This document shows positions 45,302-53,890 of a stretch of 64,000 nt of DNA, one piece after another (positions within the stretch are counted from its first letter, which is position 1; every line of letters starts with the position of its first letter). Position numbers and translations under genes: made by a program. Below the pieces are notes generated by a model that worked only from the letters and a program-made list of their open reading frames with translations, had not been told where the DNA came from and did not search any database. The stretch is from Cellulophaga fucicola (GTDB lineage Bacteria > Bacteroidota > Bacteroidia > Flavobacteriales > Flavobacteriaceae). The stretch is taken from positions 124,001 to 188,000 of the forward strand of contig NZ_FPIY01000001.1 in NCBI RefSeq assembly GCF_900119145.1, in the 5' to 3' direction.

Positions 45302-45374
45302 TATATTTATTCACCATTTAAATACTTCTTAATGGGGGGATTTTGAATAAAATAATATTAAAGTGCACATAATA

Positions 45375-45404
45375 TAAAAATATGTATACACTTTAAAAGT
45401 ACAA
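45375..45404 (-). promoter_or_regulatory. Promoter of the ATP-grasp gene
   Basis: On the minus strand TTG (45402-45404) and TATTTTTA (45375-45382, 7 of 8 -7 consensus bases) are 19 nt apart, about 73 nt before the ATG. Confidence 0.5.
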
Positions 45405-45437
45405 AAAAATCCCATTTCAACTAAGAAACGGGATTTT
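45405..45437 (-). terminator. Terminator of purL
   Basis: AAAATCCCATTTC and GAAACGGGATTTT pair with one wobble. It lies 24 nt after the purL stop and directly abuts the promoter of the ATP-grasp gene. Confidence 0.8.
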
Positions 45438-45460
45438 ACTTTATGATTTAAAAAGAAATA

Positions 45461-48400
45461 TTATCCTTTTTGTTTTAAGATCCACTCTCTAGCATTTGTA
45501 AATGCTTCTAGCCAAGGCGTAACTTCGTCCTTACGGTCTGTTGGGTAATTTGCCCAGTTCCATTGGAACGTAGAACGCTCTATATGTGGCATTGTTACTA
45601 GGTGTCTTCCTGTTTTATCACATAGCATAGCAGTGTTAAAATCACTACCGTTTGGATTTGCAGGATAGCCCTCATAACCATAAGTAGAAACTATGTTGTA
45701 GTTTTCTTTTTGCATTGGTAAGTTAAACTTTCCTTCACCATGGCTAATCCAAACACCTAATGTTGTACCTGCTAATGTAGATAGCATTATAGAGTTGTTT
45801 TTTTCTACGGTTACAGATGTAAAGTTACTCTCGTGTTTATGAGAGTCGTTATACGTCATTTTTCCGTGTTGTTCATGCTCTGGGTTAATAAGGTCTAACT
45901 CCATAAATAACTGACAACCGTTACAAATACCAATAGACAAAGTGTCTTCTCTTTTAAAGAAGTTGTTTATTACTTTGTTGGCTTTTTCATTGTATTTAAT
46001 GGCGCCAGCCCAACCTTTTGCACTACCAAGTACATCTGAGTTAGAGAAACCACCAACGGCTCCTAAAAACTGAATATCTTCTAAGGTTTCACGGCCCGAT
46101 ATTAAATCGGTCATATGTACGTCTTTTACATCAAAACCAGCTAAGAACATTGCATTTGCCATTTCACGTTCAGAGTTACTTCCTTTTTCACGTAGAATTG
46201 CTGCTTTTGGTCTTTCTCCATTAATTAAAGGTAATTTACCCGTAAAGTTAGCAGGGAAAGTATATTGTAAAGGCTGATTTTTATAATTGTCAAATCTGTC
46301 TTTAGCTAAGTTGTTTGCCGTTTGTTTACTATCTAATAAGTATGATGTTTTAAACCACGTATCTCTTAACGATGTTACGTTTAGTCCCATTTCCATACCA
46401 TTATTTTTTATAGTTAGTGTTGCTTCTTTAGCCACAGAACCAATTTTAATAGCATTTACCCCAGCGTTAGCAAATAAAGCTTCTACACTTGCATCTGCCT
46501 GAAAAACTACACCAGCATTTTCAGCAAATAATAATTTTATGGTGTCGTCTTCACCTAATGCAGATAAGTCTAAGTTAGCACCCAAATTAACATCAGCAAA
46601 ACACATTTCTAATAAAGTTGTAATTAAACCACCAGAGGCAACATCGTGTCCAGCGTTAATTTTATCAGCTTTAATAGCGTCTTGTAATGTATTAAATACT
46701 GTTTTTACATAAGCAGCATCTGTAACATTTGGAGCGCTATTACCTATTTTGTTTTGTGTTTGTGCAAAAGAAGAACCACCTAATTTAAAGTTGTCTTTAG
46801 ATAGGTTTATGTAGTAAATAGCATTGTTGTTTTTTTGTAAAACAGGTTCTACTACTTGGTTAATATTGTTACAATTTGCAGCAGCAGAAATAATTACCGT
46901 ACCAGGAGCTATTACTTCTTCATCTTTATATTTTTGCTTCATAGAAAGCGAATCCTTACCAGTTGGTACGTTAACACCTAAAGCAATACTAAACTCAGAT
47001 ACGGCTTCTACAGCTTCATACAAACGTGCATCTTCACCTTCGTTTTTACAAGGCCACATCCAGTTTGCAGATAAAGAAACAGATTGTAAACCATCTTTTA
47101 AAGGAGCCCAAACAATATTAGTTAAAGCCTCTGTAATACTATTTTTACTACCTGCAGCTGGGTCTATTAATCCTGAAATAGGAGAGTGCCCAATAGAAGT
47201 AGCAATACCTTCTTTACCTTTAAAGTCTAATGCCATTACACCACAATTGTTTAATGGTAATTGTAATGGACCAGCACATTGTTGTTTGGCAACACGGCCA
47301 CCAACACAACGGTCTACTTTATTTGTTAACCAATCTTTGGAGCCTACGGCTTCTAATTGTAAAACTTGCTCTAAATAATCGTGAAAGAACTCTAAAGAAT
47401 AATTAGGGTTTTCATAATTACGAGTAACAGTTTTATCTGTTAGTATTGTTTTAGGGGAACTCCCAAACATATCTTCTAAAGCTAAATCCATAGGTTTTTC
47501 TCCTGTAGTTTTAGACTCAAATGTAAATCTATGGTTGTTTGTAACCTCACCAACTTCGTACATTGGAGAACGCTCACGTTCTGCAATGCGCTCTAGTAAG
47601 CCCATATCATCTTTACCTATAACAAGACCCATACGTTCTTGAGATTCGTTACCAATAATTTCTTTAGCAGATAATGTAGGGTCACCAACAGGTAATTTAT
47701 CCAAATCTATATGTCCGCCTGTATCTTCAACAAGTTCAGACAAACAGTTTAAGTGTCCGCCTGCACCGTGATCGTGTATAGAAACAATAGGGTTTTCATC
47801 GCTTTCTACTAAACCACGAATAGCATTTGCTGCTCTTTTTTGCATTTCTGGATTAGAACGTTGCACTGCATTTAGTTCAATGCCAGAAGCAAATTCGCCT
47901 GTGTCTGCACTAGAAACAGCAGCGCCACCCATACCAATACGGTAATTGTCGCCACCAAGAATTACTATTTTGTTACCTTCTTTAGGTTCGTCTTTTAAAG
48001 CTTGATTTTCTTTAGCGTATCCTATACCACCAGCTTGCATAATAACTTTATCAAACCCAAGTTTACGAGCATCTTCTTGATGCTCAAAAGTTAAAACAGA
48101 ACCAGTAATTAAAGGTTGTCCAAATTTGTTTCCAAAATCTGAAGCTCCATTAGATGCTTTTATTAAAATATCCATTGGCGTTTGGTATAACCAAGGACGT
48201 TCTTCCATTGCTTTTTCCCAAGGTCTATTTTCTTCTAGCCTAGAGTAAGATGTCATATATACCGCAGTACCGGCTAAAGGTAAAGAACCTTTTCCGCCAG
48301 CTAGTCTGTCTCTAATTTCTCCACCAGAACCAGTTGCAGCACCATTAAAAGGTTCTACTGTTGTTGGGAAATTGTGAGTTTCTGCTTTTAATGAAATAAC

Positions 48401-49120
48401 AGAATTAAACTCTGATTCCTTATAAAAATCTGGCTTATCTGCTGTCTTAGGCGCAAATTGTGTTACTGTTGGGCCTTTTATAAAGGCAACATTGTCTTTA
48501 TAAGCAGAAACAATATTACTAGGATTTTCTTGAGATGTTTTCTTTATCAATTTAAATAAAGAAGAAGGTTTTTCTTGGCCATCTATAACAAATGTGCCGT
48601 TAAATATTTTGTGTCTACAGTGTTCTGAGTTTACTTGGCTAAAACCAAAAACTTCAGAATCTGTTAGTTTTCTTCCAATTTTAGTAGCTACACCTTCTAA
48701 ATATGTAATTTCTTCATCGTTTAAAGCTAAACCTTCTTGTTGGTTGTAGGCAGATATATCTTCAATTGGTAAAACAGCTTCAGGAGTACTGTTAACTTTA
48801 AAAATATCTTGATTTAACTGTGCGTATTTCTGAGAAATCATTGGATCAAAATCTTTAGCATCTGCAGTAGAAGCAAAAAATTCTTCAATTCTAAAAATAC
48901 CTTCTATACCCATATTCTGAGTAATTTCTGTGGCATTTGTACTCCAAGGCGTTATCATAGCGGCTCTTGGGCCAACAAAAAAGGCGTCAAGAGACGCCGC
49001 ATTTATTTTAGGATTGTTGCCAAAAAGCCAAGTTAACTTAGTAATATCTTCTGGTGTAAGATTGTTTTTGGTTTCTACAGCAAAGATTTTGCTGGAATGG
49101 TCTCCGAAAAAGTGAATCAT
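45461..49120 (-). CDS. purL: Phosphoribosylformylglycinamidine synthase, large type
   Basis: A 1219-residue enzyme that converts FGAR to FGAM with glutamine and ATP in purine synthesis. The N-terminal and linker domains lead into the AIRS-type ATP domain, with LKAETHNFPTTVEPFNGA, MQAGGIGY and IHDHGAGGHLNCLSEL. A second AIRS half has ALGVNVPTGKDSLSMK and DVASGGLITTLLEM. The C-terminal glutaminase has the nucleophile in GICNGCQLFMEL and His in WISHGEGKF. ATG 49120 is used; a TTG at 49156 lies in the promoter. The single-chain form is typical of this group. Confidence 0.96.
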   Translation of the reverse strand: MIHFFGDHSSKIFAVETKNNLTPEDITKLTWLFGNNPKINAASLDAFFVGPRAAMITPWSTNATEITQNMGIEGIFRIEEFFASTADAKDFDPMISQKYAQLNQDIFKVNSTPEAVLPIEDISAYNQQEGLALNDEEITYLEGVATKIGRKLTDSEVFGFSQVNSEHCRHKIFNGTFVIDGQEKPSSLFKLIKKTSQENPSNIVSAYKDNVAFIKGPTVTQFAPKTADKPDFYKESEFNSVISLKAETHNFPTTVEPFNGAATGSGGEIRDRLAGGKGSLPLAGTAVYMTSYSRLEENRPWEKAMEERPWLYQTPMDILIKASNGASDFGNKFGQPLITGSVLTFEHQEDARKLGFDKVIMQAGGIGYAKENQALKDEPKEGNKIVILGGDNYRIGMGGAAVSSADTGEFASGIELNAVQRSNPEMQKRAANAIRGLVESDENPIVSIHDHGAGGHLNCLSELVEDTGGHIDLDKLPVGDPTLSAKEIIGNESQERMGLVIGKDDMGLLERIAERERSPMYEVGEVTNNHRFTFESKTTGEKPMDLALEDMFGSSPKTILTDKTVTRNYENPNYSLEFFHDYLEQVLQLEAVGSKDWLTNKVDRCVGGRVAKQQCAGPLQLPLNNCGVMALDFKGKEGIATSIGHSPISGLIDPAAGSKNSITEALTNIVWAPLKDGLQSVSLSANWMWPCKNEGEDARLYEAVEAVSEFSIALGVNVPTGKDSLSMKQKYKDEEVIAPGTVIISAAANCNNINQVVEPVLQKNNNAIYYINLSKDNFKLGGSSFAQTQNKIGNSAPNVTDAAYVKTVFNTLQDAIKADKINAGHDVASGGLITTLLEMCFADVNLGANLDLSALGEDDTIKLLFAENAGVVFQADASVEALFANAGVNAIKIGSVAKEATLTIKNNGMEMGLNVTSLRDTWFKTSYLLDSKQTANNLAKDRFDNYKNQPLQYTFPANFTGKLPLINGERPKAAILREKGSNSEREMANAMFLAGFDVKDVHMTDLISGRETLEDIQFLGAVGGFSNSDVLGSAKGWAGAIKYNEKANKVINNFFKREDTLSIGICNGCQLFMELDLINPEHEQHGKMTYNDSHKHESNFTSVTVEKNNSIMLSTLAGTTLGVWISHGEGKFNLPMQKENYNIVSTYGYEGYPANPNGSDFNTAMLCDKTGRHLVTMPHIERSTFQWNWANYPTDRKDEVTPWLEAFTNAREWILKQKG

Positions 49121-49153
49121 TGTAGCTCTTGTGTTGTTTTGTTTAACAAGCCA

Positions 49154-49161
49154 CAAATTTA
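49154..49161 (-). promoter_or_regulatory. -7 box of purL
   Basis: TAAATTTG on the minus strand matches TAnnTTTG perfectly, 33 nt before the purL ATG. It overlaps the end of the hyphenated palindrome at 49159-49177. Confidence 0.6.
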
Positions 49162-49177
49162 CACTTTTTAAGTGTAA
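49159..49177. promoter_or_regulatory. Hyphenated palindrome overlapping the purL promoter
   Basis: TTACACTT and AAGTGTAA, exact complements, are separated by 3 nt and reach into the -7 box. The position suits a repressor site; no regulator is known for it. Confidence 0.5.
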
Positions 49178-49319
49178 TTTTTTAGAAGAATAGTTAACAG
49201 TTTTTAGTGGTGATTGTTAATTTCTTCTAACTCCTAATTTAGGTGTTTTAAAGTGCTAATAAATGAGTCTATAACTTGTAGTGAGTTTATAAGATGTAAA
49301 TTGTAGAATAAGAAGTATC

Positions 49320-49510
49320 TAAAATGAAAAAGAGCCTTGTCGGCAAAAACAAGGCTCTTTTTACGAGAACACTATATGAAAATGAAAAATTTATTCTGAC
49401 TAATTATACTGCTAATATATAGCGAGTGTTTTGTTTTTTAAATTTTATGTTGTCAACTGCTAGATACTTGTTGTTTGTAAAGTAACTTATGTTGTTTTGG
49501 GTTTTTTATC
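49320..49510 (+). repeat. Tandem copy 1 of a 190-nt element with hairpin
   Basis: Copy 1 of a direct repeat with a period of 224 nt. The two copies differ at about 10 of the first 178 positions. It begins with a 14-bp stem, AAAAAGAGCCTTGT with its complement, around an 8-nt loop CGGCAAAA, followed by TTTTT. The stem could act as a terminator on either strand or be part of a small RNA. The tail after 49422 is T-rich and less conserved. Confidence 0.85.
49324..49422 (+). CDS. Possible 32-aa ORF in repeat copy 1
   Basis: ATG to TAG, translating to MKKSLVGKNKALFTRTLYEN and then a 12-residue tail ending in NYTANI. The ORF covers the hairpin. Identity between the copies is 96 of 99 nt inside the ORF and drops straight after the stop. 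Translation is not proven; the hairpin explanation competes. Confidence 0.25.
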   Translation: MKKSLVGKNKALFTRTLYENEKFILTNYTANI

Positions 49511-49543
49511 AATAAAAAATGAATACAAAAAACAAAAGCCCTT

Positions 49544-49734
49544 TAAAATGAAAAAGAGTCTTGTCGGCAAAAACAAGACTCTTTTTACGAGAACACTATA
49601 TGAAAATGAAAAATTTATTCTAACTAATTATACTGCTAATATATAGTGGGTGTTTTGTTTTTTAAATTTTATGTTGTCAACTGCTTAATACTTGTTGTTT
49701 ACAAAGTAGCTTATGTTGTTTCAAGTATTTTTTA
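49544..49734 (+). repeat. Tandem copy 2 of the 190-nt element with hairpin
   Basis: Copy 2, 224 nt further on. Its stem is AAAAAGAGTCTTGT with complement; relative to copy 1 a C-G pair became T-A, so pairing is kept. The sequence between the copies (about 49511-49543) is unrelated. It lies upstream of the His-rich secreted protein gene. Confidence 0.85.
49548..49646 (+). CDS. Possible 32-aa ORF in repeat copy 2
   Basis: Same length and frame as the ORF in copy 1, with one residue change (Ala to Thr at position 11). The other two nucleotide differences are silent. Evidence for translation is weak. Confidence 0.25.
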   Translation: MKKSLVGKNKTLFTRTLYENEKFILTNYTANI

Positions 49735-49780
49735 AAAAAATAAAGTAGGGTTTTTTAAATGTTAGTTGTTATAAAAAGGT

Positions 49781-49806
49781 ATTGCAATATTGAAGAACGT
49801 TGCAAT
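49781..49806. promoter_or_regulatory. Inverted repeat before the His-rich protein gene
   Basis: ATTGCAA and TTGCAAT, exact complements, 12 nt apart, ending 25 nt before the ATG at 49832. It may be an operator or a small leader hairpin. Confidence 0.4.
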
Positions 49807-49831
49807 TGTTTTAACTTAAAAGCCAAATTTT

Positions 49832-50266
49832 ATGAAAAAGCTACATTTTTTATTACCTGCATTTATAATAGTAATGTCATTTACAGTAACAGCACAGGAG
49901 AAAAAAACTACAGAAAAAGAAAAGTTATCTTATTATGAGCAACGTGCTAAAGAAGATGCTGCTTACGAGCAGTCTACTGAAGTAGTAACAGAAGGCGAAG
50001 AAGAATTTTGGGAAGAACAAAAGGCTTACGAAAAGGATTTAAAGAAAAGAGATAGAAAAGCGTATAGAGCTTATATGAAAGGTAAGAGAGATGCTTATGC
50101 AGAACACGCAGAGCATTGTGACTCTCATTGTCACCATAGTAATTACTACCATAGTCACGCTACGTTTTACTATAGCTACAATAATTACAGAAGAGAACCT
50201 AGGCGTTCTACTGTAGTAAGAACTAACGTTGGTATTGGGATACCAAAGGTTAGAATTGGATTATAA
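49832..50266 (+). CDS. Exported His-rich protein of unknown function
   Basis: A 144-residue protein with a signal peptide (about 1-21, ending TVTAQ). A highly charged helical region follows (30-90, rich in Glu and Lys), then a His/Cys cluster around residues 90-112 (EHCDSHCHHSNYYHSHATFY), and a basic tail ending in VRIGL. The His/Cys cluster suggests metal binding in the periplasm. No family is recognised. It stands alone with its own terminator. Confidence 0.65.
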   Translation: MKKLHFLLPAFIIVMSFTVTAQEKKTTEKEKLSYYEQRAKEDAAYEQSTEVVTEGEEEFWEEQKAYEKDLKKRDRKAYRAYMKGKRDAYAEHAEHCDSHCHHSNYYHSHATFYYSYNNYRREPRRSTVVRTNVGIGIPKVRIGL

Positions 50267-50296
50267 TTGATAATTTATAATTTGTATTTGGGAAAG

Positions 50297-50327
50297 AAAA
50301 AGTCGGCTGGTTAGAGCCGACTTTTTT
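50297..50327. terminator. Bidirectional terminator
   Basis: AAAAAGTCGGCT and AGCCGACTTTTT pair around GGTTAG, between the converging His-rich and RsmB-like genes. Confidence 0.9.
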
Positions 50328-50350
50328 GTATTATATATGTATTTTTTTAT

Positions 50351-51562
50351 TTATTTTTTTTCTAACATAGCCATATAAAAGCCATCAAAACCAGAAGTAG
50401 AAGCGTATATCTTATCTTCTTTTGTTAAAGTAAAGTCTGCACCAGCCTCAGAAGCTAAAAATGTAATAACTTGATCGTTGTTTTCTTGCGGTAAAATAGA
50501 ACAAGTTGCATATACCAACTTACCACCACTTTTAACCATTCTACTATAGCTTTGTAAAATTTCTTGCTGTGTTTTAGTAATTTTCTCTAAAAACTCAGGT
50601 TGTAATTTCCATTTAGCATCTGGGTTTCTTCTTAAAACTCCAAGTCCAGTACAAGGTGCATCTATAAGAACACGGTCTGCGCTATTGTATAGTTTTTTAA
50701 TTACTTTGGTAGAGTCTATTGGTCTTGTTTCAATATTGTGAGCGCCATCTCTTTTAGCACGTCTTTTAAGTTCTTTTAATTTGTTGCCGTAAATATCTAA
50801 AGCAATTAAAAGCCCTTTGTTTTCCATTAGAGCAGCAATATGTAAAGATTTACCACCAGCACCAGCACAAGTATCTATAATACGTTGACCAGGTTTAACA
50901 TCTAAAAAGTGACCAACCATTTGTGAAGACGCATCTTGCATCTCGAACATACCATTTTTAAAAGCTTCAGTTTTAAAAACATTAGCTCTTTCTGTAAGTA
51001 CTAATGCATCTGGGTATCCTTTAATTGGGTTAGCAATAATATTGTCTTCTAATAATGCTTTTTGCAAACTTTCTTTAGTTGCTTTTAGTGTATTTACACG
51101 TAAAACAACTTGTGCTTGCATATTTAAAGCATTCATTTCTTTGGTCCATTTTTTATCGCCTAAAGCTTTTTCTCCTAATTCATCTATCCAATCTGGAATA
51201 GATTCTTTAAACTTTCTAATTTTAGACAATTCATCAAATCTACCTTTAATTCTTCTTGTAGGTGTATCTTCTAATTGTTTCCAATCTGGTAACTCTATTC
51301 CTTTTAAAACAGCCCAAACAGTCCAAATTCTAAACAAATTAGGTCTGCTAAACGGAGCTTTAACTTCTGCTATTTCTGTGTATAGTCTTTTCCAACGTAC
51401 TATATCATATGTTGTTTCAGCTATAAAACCACGATCTCTAGATCCCCAACGCTTATCAAACTTTAAAACTTTTTCTACAACCTTATCTGCATATTCGTCT
51501 TCATTAAAAATAAGGTTTAGTGCGTCTATAACCGCAAATACTAAGTTTCTATGTAATTTCAT
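50351..51562 (-). CDS. RsmB/NOP-family RNA (cytosine-5) methyltransferase
   Basis: A 403-residue SAM-dependent RNA methyltransferase. The N-terminal NusB-like helical part (1-130) leads to a Rossmann domain with DTCAGAGGKSLHIAAL (SAM site) and the two cysteines of the family in LIDAPCTGLGVLRRNPDAKW and YATCSILPQEN. It modifies C5 of cytosine in rRNA or tRNA; which site is not shown. Confidence 0.92.
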   Translation of the reverse strand: MKLHRNLVFAVIDALNLIFNEDEYADKVVEKVLKFDKRWGSRDRGFIAETTYDIVRWKRLYTEIAEVKAPFSRPNLFRIWTVWAVLKGIELPDWKQLEDTPTRRIKGRFDELSKIRKFKESIPDWIDELGEKALGDKKWTKEMNALNMQAQVVLRVNTLKATKESLQKALLEDNIIANPIKGYPDALVLTERANVFKTEAFKNGMFEMQDASSQMVGHFLDVKPGQRIIDTCAGAGGKSLHIAALMENKGLLIALDIYGNKLKELKRRAKRDGAHNIETRPIDSTKVIKKLYNSADRVLIDAPCTGLGVLRRNPDAKWKLQPEFLEKITKTQQEILQSYSRMVKSGGKLVYATCSILPQENNDQVITFLASEAGADFTLTKEDKIYASTSGFDGFYMAMLEKK

Positions 51563-51713
51563 TTTTACTTTTTATTATTTTTTTTGATATCTAGATGTTC
51601 GCAAAACGCAAACCTATCCTAGAATGTATATAAATTTAATTATTCTTCTATGTAAAATTTCACGGAAGAAAAATTACATTCAATTCGTTTAAAAAAATAT
51701 GGCTGCAAAGGTA

Positions 51714-51743
51714 TTGTTTTAGAAAGGAATACACTTATTTTTG
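51714..51743 (+). promoter_or_regulatory. Promoter of the BNR lipoprotein gene
   Basis: TTG at 51714-51716, a 19-nt spacer and TATTTTTG at 51736-51743, a perfect housekeeping promoter. The leader before the ATG at 51849 is then about 100 nt. Confidence 0.7.
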
Positions 51744-51848
51744 ATGAAATATATGTGTGTTAATAGCTATTTAAAGATGTTCTTGCGTATTTAAATAAAG
51801 AAGTACTCTGTTTTATAGCTGTAATTGAGTACATAAAATTAGATAAAA

Positions 51849-52877
51849 ATGAAGAAAGTAATATTTGTATTGTGTTCATTAGCACTTTTTGCTTGTGAAG
51901 ATAAGAAAGAGGTAAAATCGTTTTCTGCTGTTACTGTTAAAGATATCTACACAGAAAAAGTAAGTATTAGAGCTATAGATGTTTTAGATGGTAGTTTAGG
52001 TTTTGCAGGTAGCAATGGCATTTTTGGTTCTGTAGATTTAAAAACGGATAAAGTTTTAACTAACGTACAAAAATACGATACTATTTTACCAGAGTTTAGA
52101 GCTACCGCACATACAGCAACGGACTTTTTTATGTTATCTGTAACTAACCCTGCGTTATTATATAAAACAGGTGAAAACGGACAGATGGAGTTAGTTTATA
52201 CAGAAAAAGGCGAAGGTGTTTTTTACGACGCTATTAAGTTTTGGAATAATGCAGAAGGTATTGCTGTTGGCGATAGTGTAGATGGTTGTTTGTCTGTTAT
52301 TATTACTAGAGATGCTGGCGCAACTTGGAATAAGGTTGCTTGCGCTAGTTTACCAGAAGGTATTGCTGGTGAAGGTGCTTTTGCTGCTAGTAATACTAAT
52401 ATTGCTATTGTGGGCAATAAAACGTGGGTAGCAAGCACTAAGGGACGTGTTTATTTTTCTAATGATAAGGGAGTAACTTGGGAAATATATACTGTTCCTA
52501 TGGATGGACTAGGGGAGACACACGGTATATTCTCTATAGATTTTTATGATCAAAATTTAGGTTTTGCTATTGGTGGCGATTTTACAAAACCAGAAAAAAA
52601 TATAAGAAACAAGGCTATTACTTTAGATGGAGGTAAAACTTGGAATCTAATAGCAGATGGTAAAGAGCCAGATTATAAAAGCTGTGTTCAATTTGTACCA
52701 GGAAGAAAAGGTAACGAGTTGATTGCTGTGGGTTTTACTGGAATATCTTATTCTAAGGATAAAGGACAAACTTGGAAAGAATTATCTAGCGAGAGTTTTT
52801 ATACAATTAGATTTGTAAACGATACTATTGCTTATGCTGCAGGTAAAGACCGAATAGCTAAATTGGTATTTAACTAA
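51849..52877 (+). CDS. BNR/YCF48-like propeller lipoprotein
   Basis: A 342-residue protein with an SPII signal (MKKVIFVLCSLALFAC). The rest is a beta-propeller of Asp-box blades: TRDAGATWNKV, SNDKGVTWEIY, TLDGGKTWNLI and SKDKGQTWKEL, with FYDQNLGFAIGGDF between. This layout is shared by YCF48-type assembly factors and oxidoreductase-like BNR proteins. No catalytic residues are evident. Confidence 0.82.
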   Translation: MKKVIFVLCSLALFACEDKKEVKSFSAVTVKDIYTEKVSIRAIDVLDGSLGFAGSNGIFGSVDLKTDKVLTNVQKYDTILPEFRATAHTATDFFMLSVTNPALLYKTGENGQMELVYTEKGEGVFYDAIKFWNNAEGIAVGDSVDGCLSVIITRDAGATWNKVACASLPEGIAGEGAFAASNTNIAIVGNKTWVASTKGRVYFSNDKGVTWEIYTVPMDGLGETHGIFSIDFYDQNLGFAIGGDFTKPEKNIRNKAITLDGGKTWNLIADGKEPDYKSCVQFVPGRKGNELIAVGFTGISYSKDKGQTWKELSSESFYTIRFVNDTIAYAAGKDRIAKLVFN

Positions 52878-52881
52878 AAAG

Positions 52882-52910
52882 AAAAAGGAAAGCTTATTGC
52901 TTTCCTTTTT
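52882..52910. terminator. Bidirectional terminator containing a stop codon
   Basis: AAAAAGGAAAGC and GCTTTCCTTTTT pair around TTATT. The loop contains the stop codon of the convergent Spy-like gene. Confidence 0.85.
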
Positions 52911-53346
52911 GATGTTTATCTCTATACTCGCGTATTAATTGTCTTTTAAACTCTTCTTCTACACGTGCAAGTTTGTATGTTTTTCTGTAGCTTAATACTT
53001 TGCTTATTTTAGCGTAGTATGTTTTTGTAATATCTACTTTCTCTCTTTCGAATTCCAAATACGTATCTAGTAAGTGTTTAGAGTCTTTTTCAGATAAATT
53101 ACTGTAATCATATTTTTTTTTTAAGTCTCTTCTGCCTTCATATAATTTATGAAGATCTTTTTCAAAATTCTCATATATAGGCCAAAAACCTTTAGCTTCA
53201 CTACTAGATAATTCTAATTTTTCTGTAAAGTAGGCTACTTTTAGGGATTTAATTTTTTCCCAATCATTTTTTTGACCATAAAAAACTGTAGTTCCTACAA
53301 AGAAAACTAAAACAGCTATTAGGTTACGGGTATTGTTCTTCATCAT
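52894..53346 (-). CDS. Spy/LTXXQ-like periplasmic protein
   Basis: A 150-residue exported helical protein with a signal peptide (about 1-24, TTVFYGQ). It resembles the Spy/CpxP-type LTXXQ group (EKLELSSSEAKGFWPIYENF), followed by long charged helices and a basic end. It is the last gene of an ECF sigma operon and overlaps the preceding gene by 23 nt. It probably acts as a periplasmic stress chaperone or feedback sensor. It could also start at 53343. Confidence 0.7.
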   Translation of the reverse strand: MMKNNTRNLIAVLVFFVGTTVFYGQKNDWEKIKSLKVAYFTEKLELSSSEAKGFWPIYENFEKDLHKLYEGRRDLKKKYDYSNLSEKDSKHLLDTYLEFEREKVDITKTYYAKISKVLSYRKTYKLARVEEEFKRQLIREYRDKHQKGKQ

Positions 53347-53857
53347 CTTCTAAATATATATCTTGTATGTCTATACTATTGTTAGACTCCAAGTAATTCA
53401 TAATTTCATTTTCATTAAAATTGCTCTCTACAACATCAGAAATATTAATGTCATCTACAGGTAATATCTGTGCCAGGTCGTAAGTAGAGAATTCTATATC
53501 ATTTTCATTAAAATAGCTTTCTATGTCAGATGCGGCTATGTCGTTAAAAGTGATACTTGTAGAACTTGAGTTGTTAAATACTACGGCTGCAATTAAAATA
53601 GCAACTGCGGCTGCAATACTAGAGGCTGCATATAGCTTCTTTTTAAAAGAATGTAGTTTAACAACCTTAGGTTCTTTTTGGTTTAGTTTGGTTTGAATTT
53701 TGGTATGCAGTGTACTAAAATAGTCGTCAGGAATGGTGAAGCCTTCGGTTTTTGGAATAGCAGTTTCTTGAGCAATAGAATTGTTCAGTTTTTCTGAGAA
53801 ATTTTCAAAATATGACTCAGGGGTTTTAAATCCGCTATTTTTTGGTAGACTTTTCAT
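53324..53857 (-). CDS. Anti-sigma-like single-pass membrane protein
   Basis: A 177-residue protein. The cytoplasmic N-terminus holds a repeated motif, GFKTPESYFENF near 9-20 and GFTIPDDYFSTL near 39-50. One membrane segment lies at about 75-94 (AASSIAAAVAILIAAVVF), and the periplasmic part is acidic (NENDIEFSTYDLAQILPVDD). The position directly after an ECF sigma gene makes it a likely anti-sigma factor, though it lacks the RskA domain and the zinc finger. Confidence 0.7.
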   Translation of the reverse strand: MKSLPKNSGFKTPESYFENFSEKLNNSIAQETAIPKTEGFTIPDDYFSTLHTKIQTKLNQKEPKVVKLHSFKKKLYAASSIAAAVAILIAAVVFNNSSSTSITFNDIAASDIESYFNENDIEFSTYDLAQILPVDDINISDVVESNFNENEIMNYLESNNSIDIQDIYLEDDEEQYP

Positions 53858-53890
53858 ACTTATAATTTGACTGTCAATACTCTAAATGGT

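Noticed and set aside
46824-47378. 184-codon plus-strand ORF
   Set aside because: Antisense to purL, whose motifs are clear; codon content is that of a shadow frame.
51042-51587. 181-codon plus-strand ORF
   Set aside because: Antisense to the RsmB-type methyltransferase and Phe/Ser-rich without motifs.
51744-51794. 16-codon upstream ORF in the BNR lipoprotein leader
   Set aside because: Its ATG directly abuts the -7 box, so it would lie at or before the transcription start.
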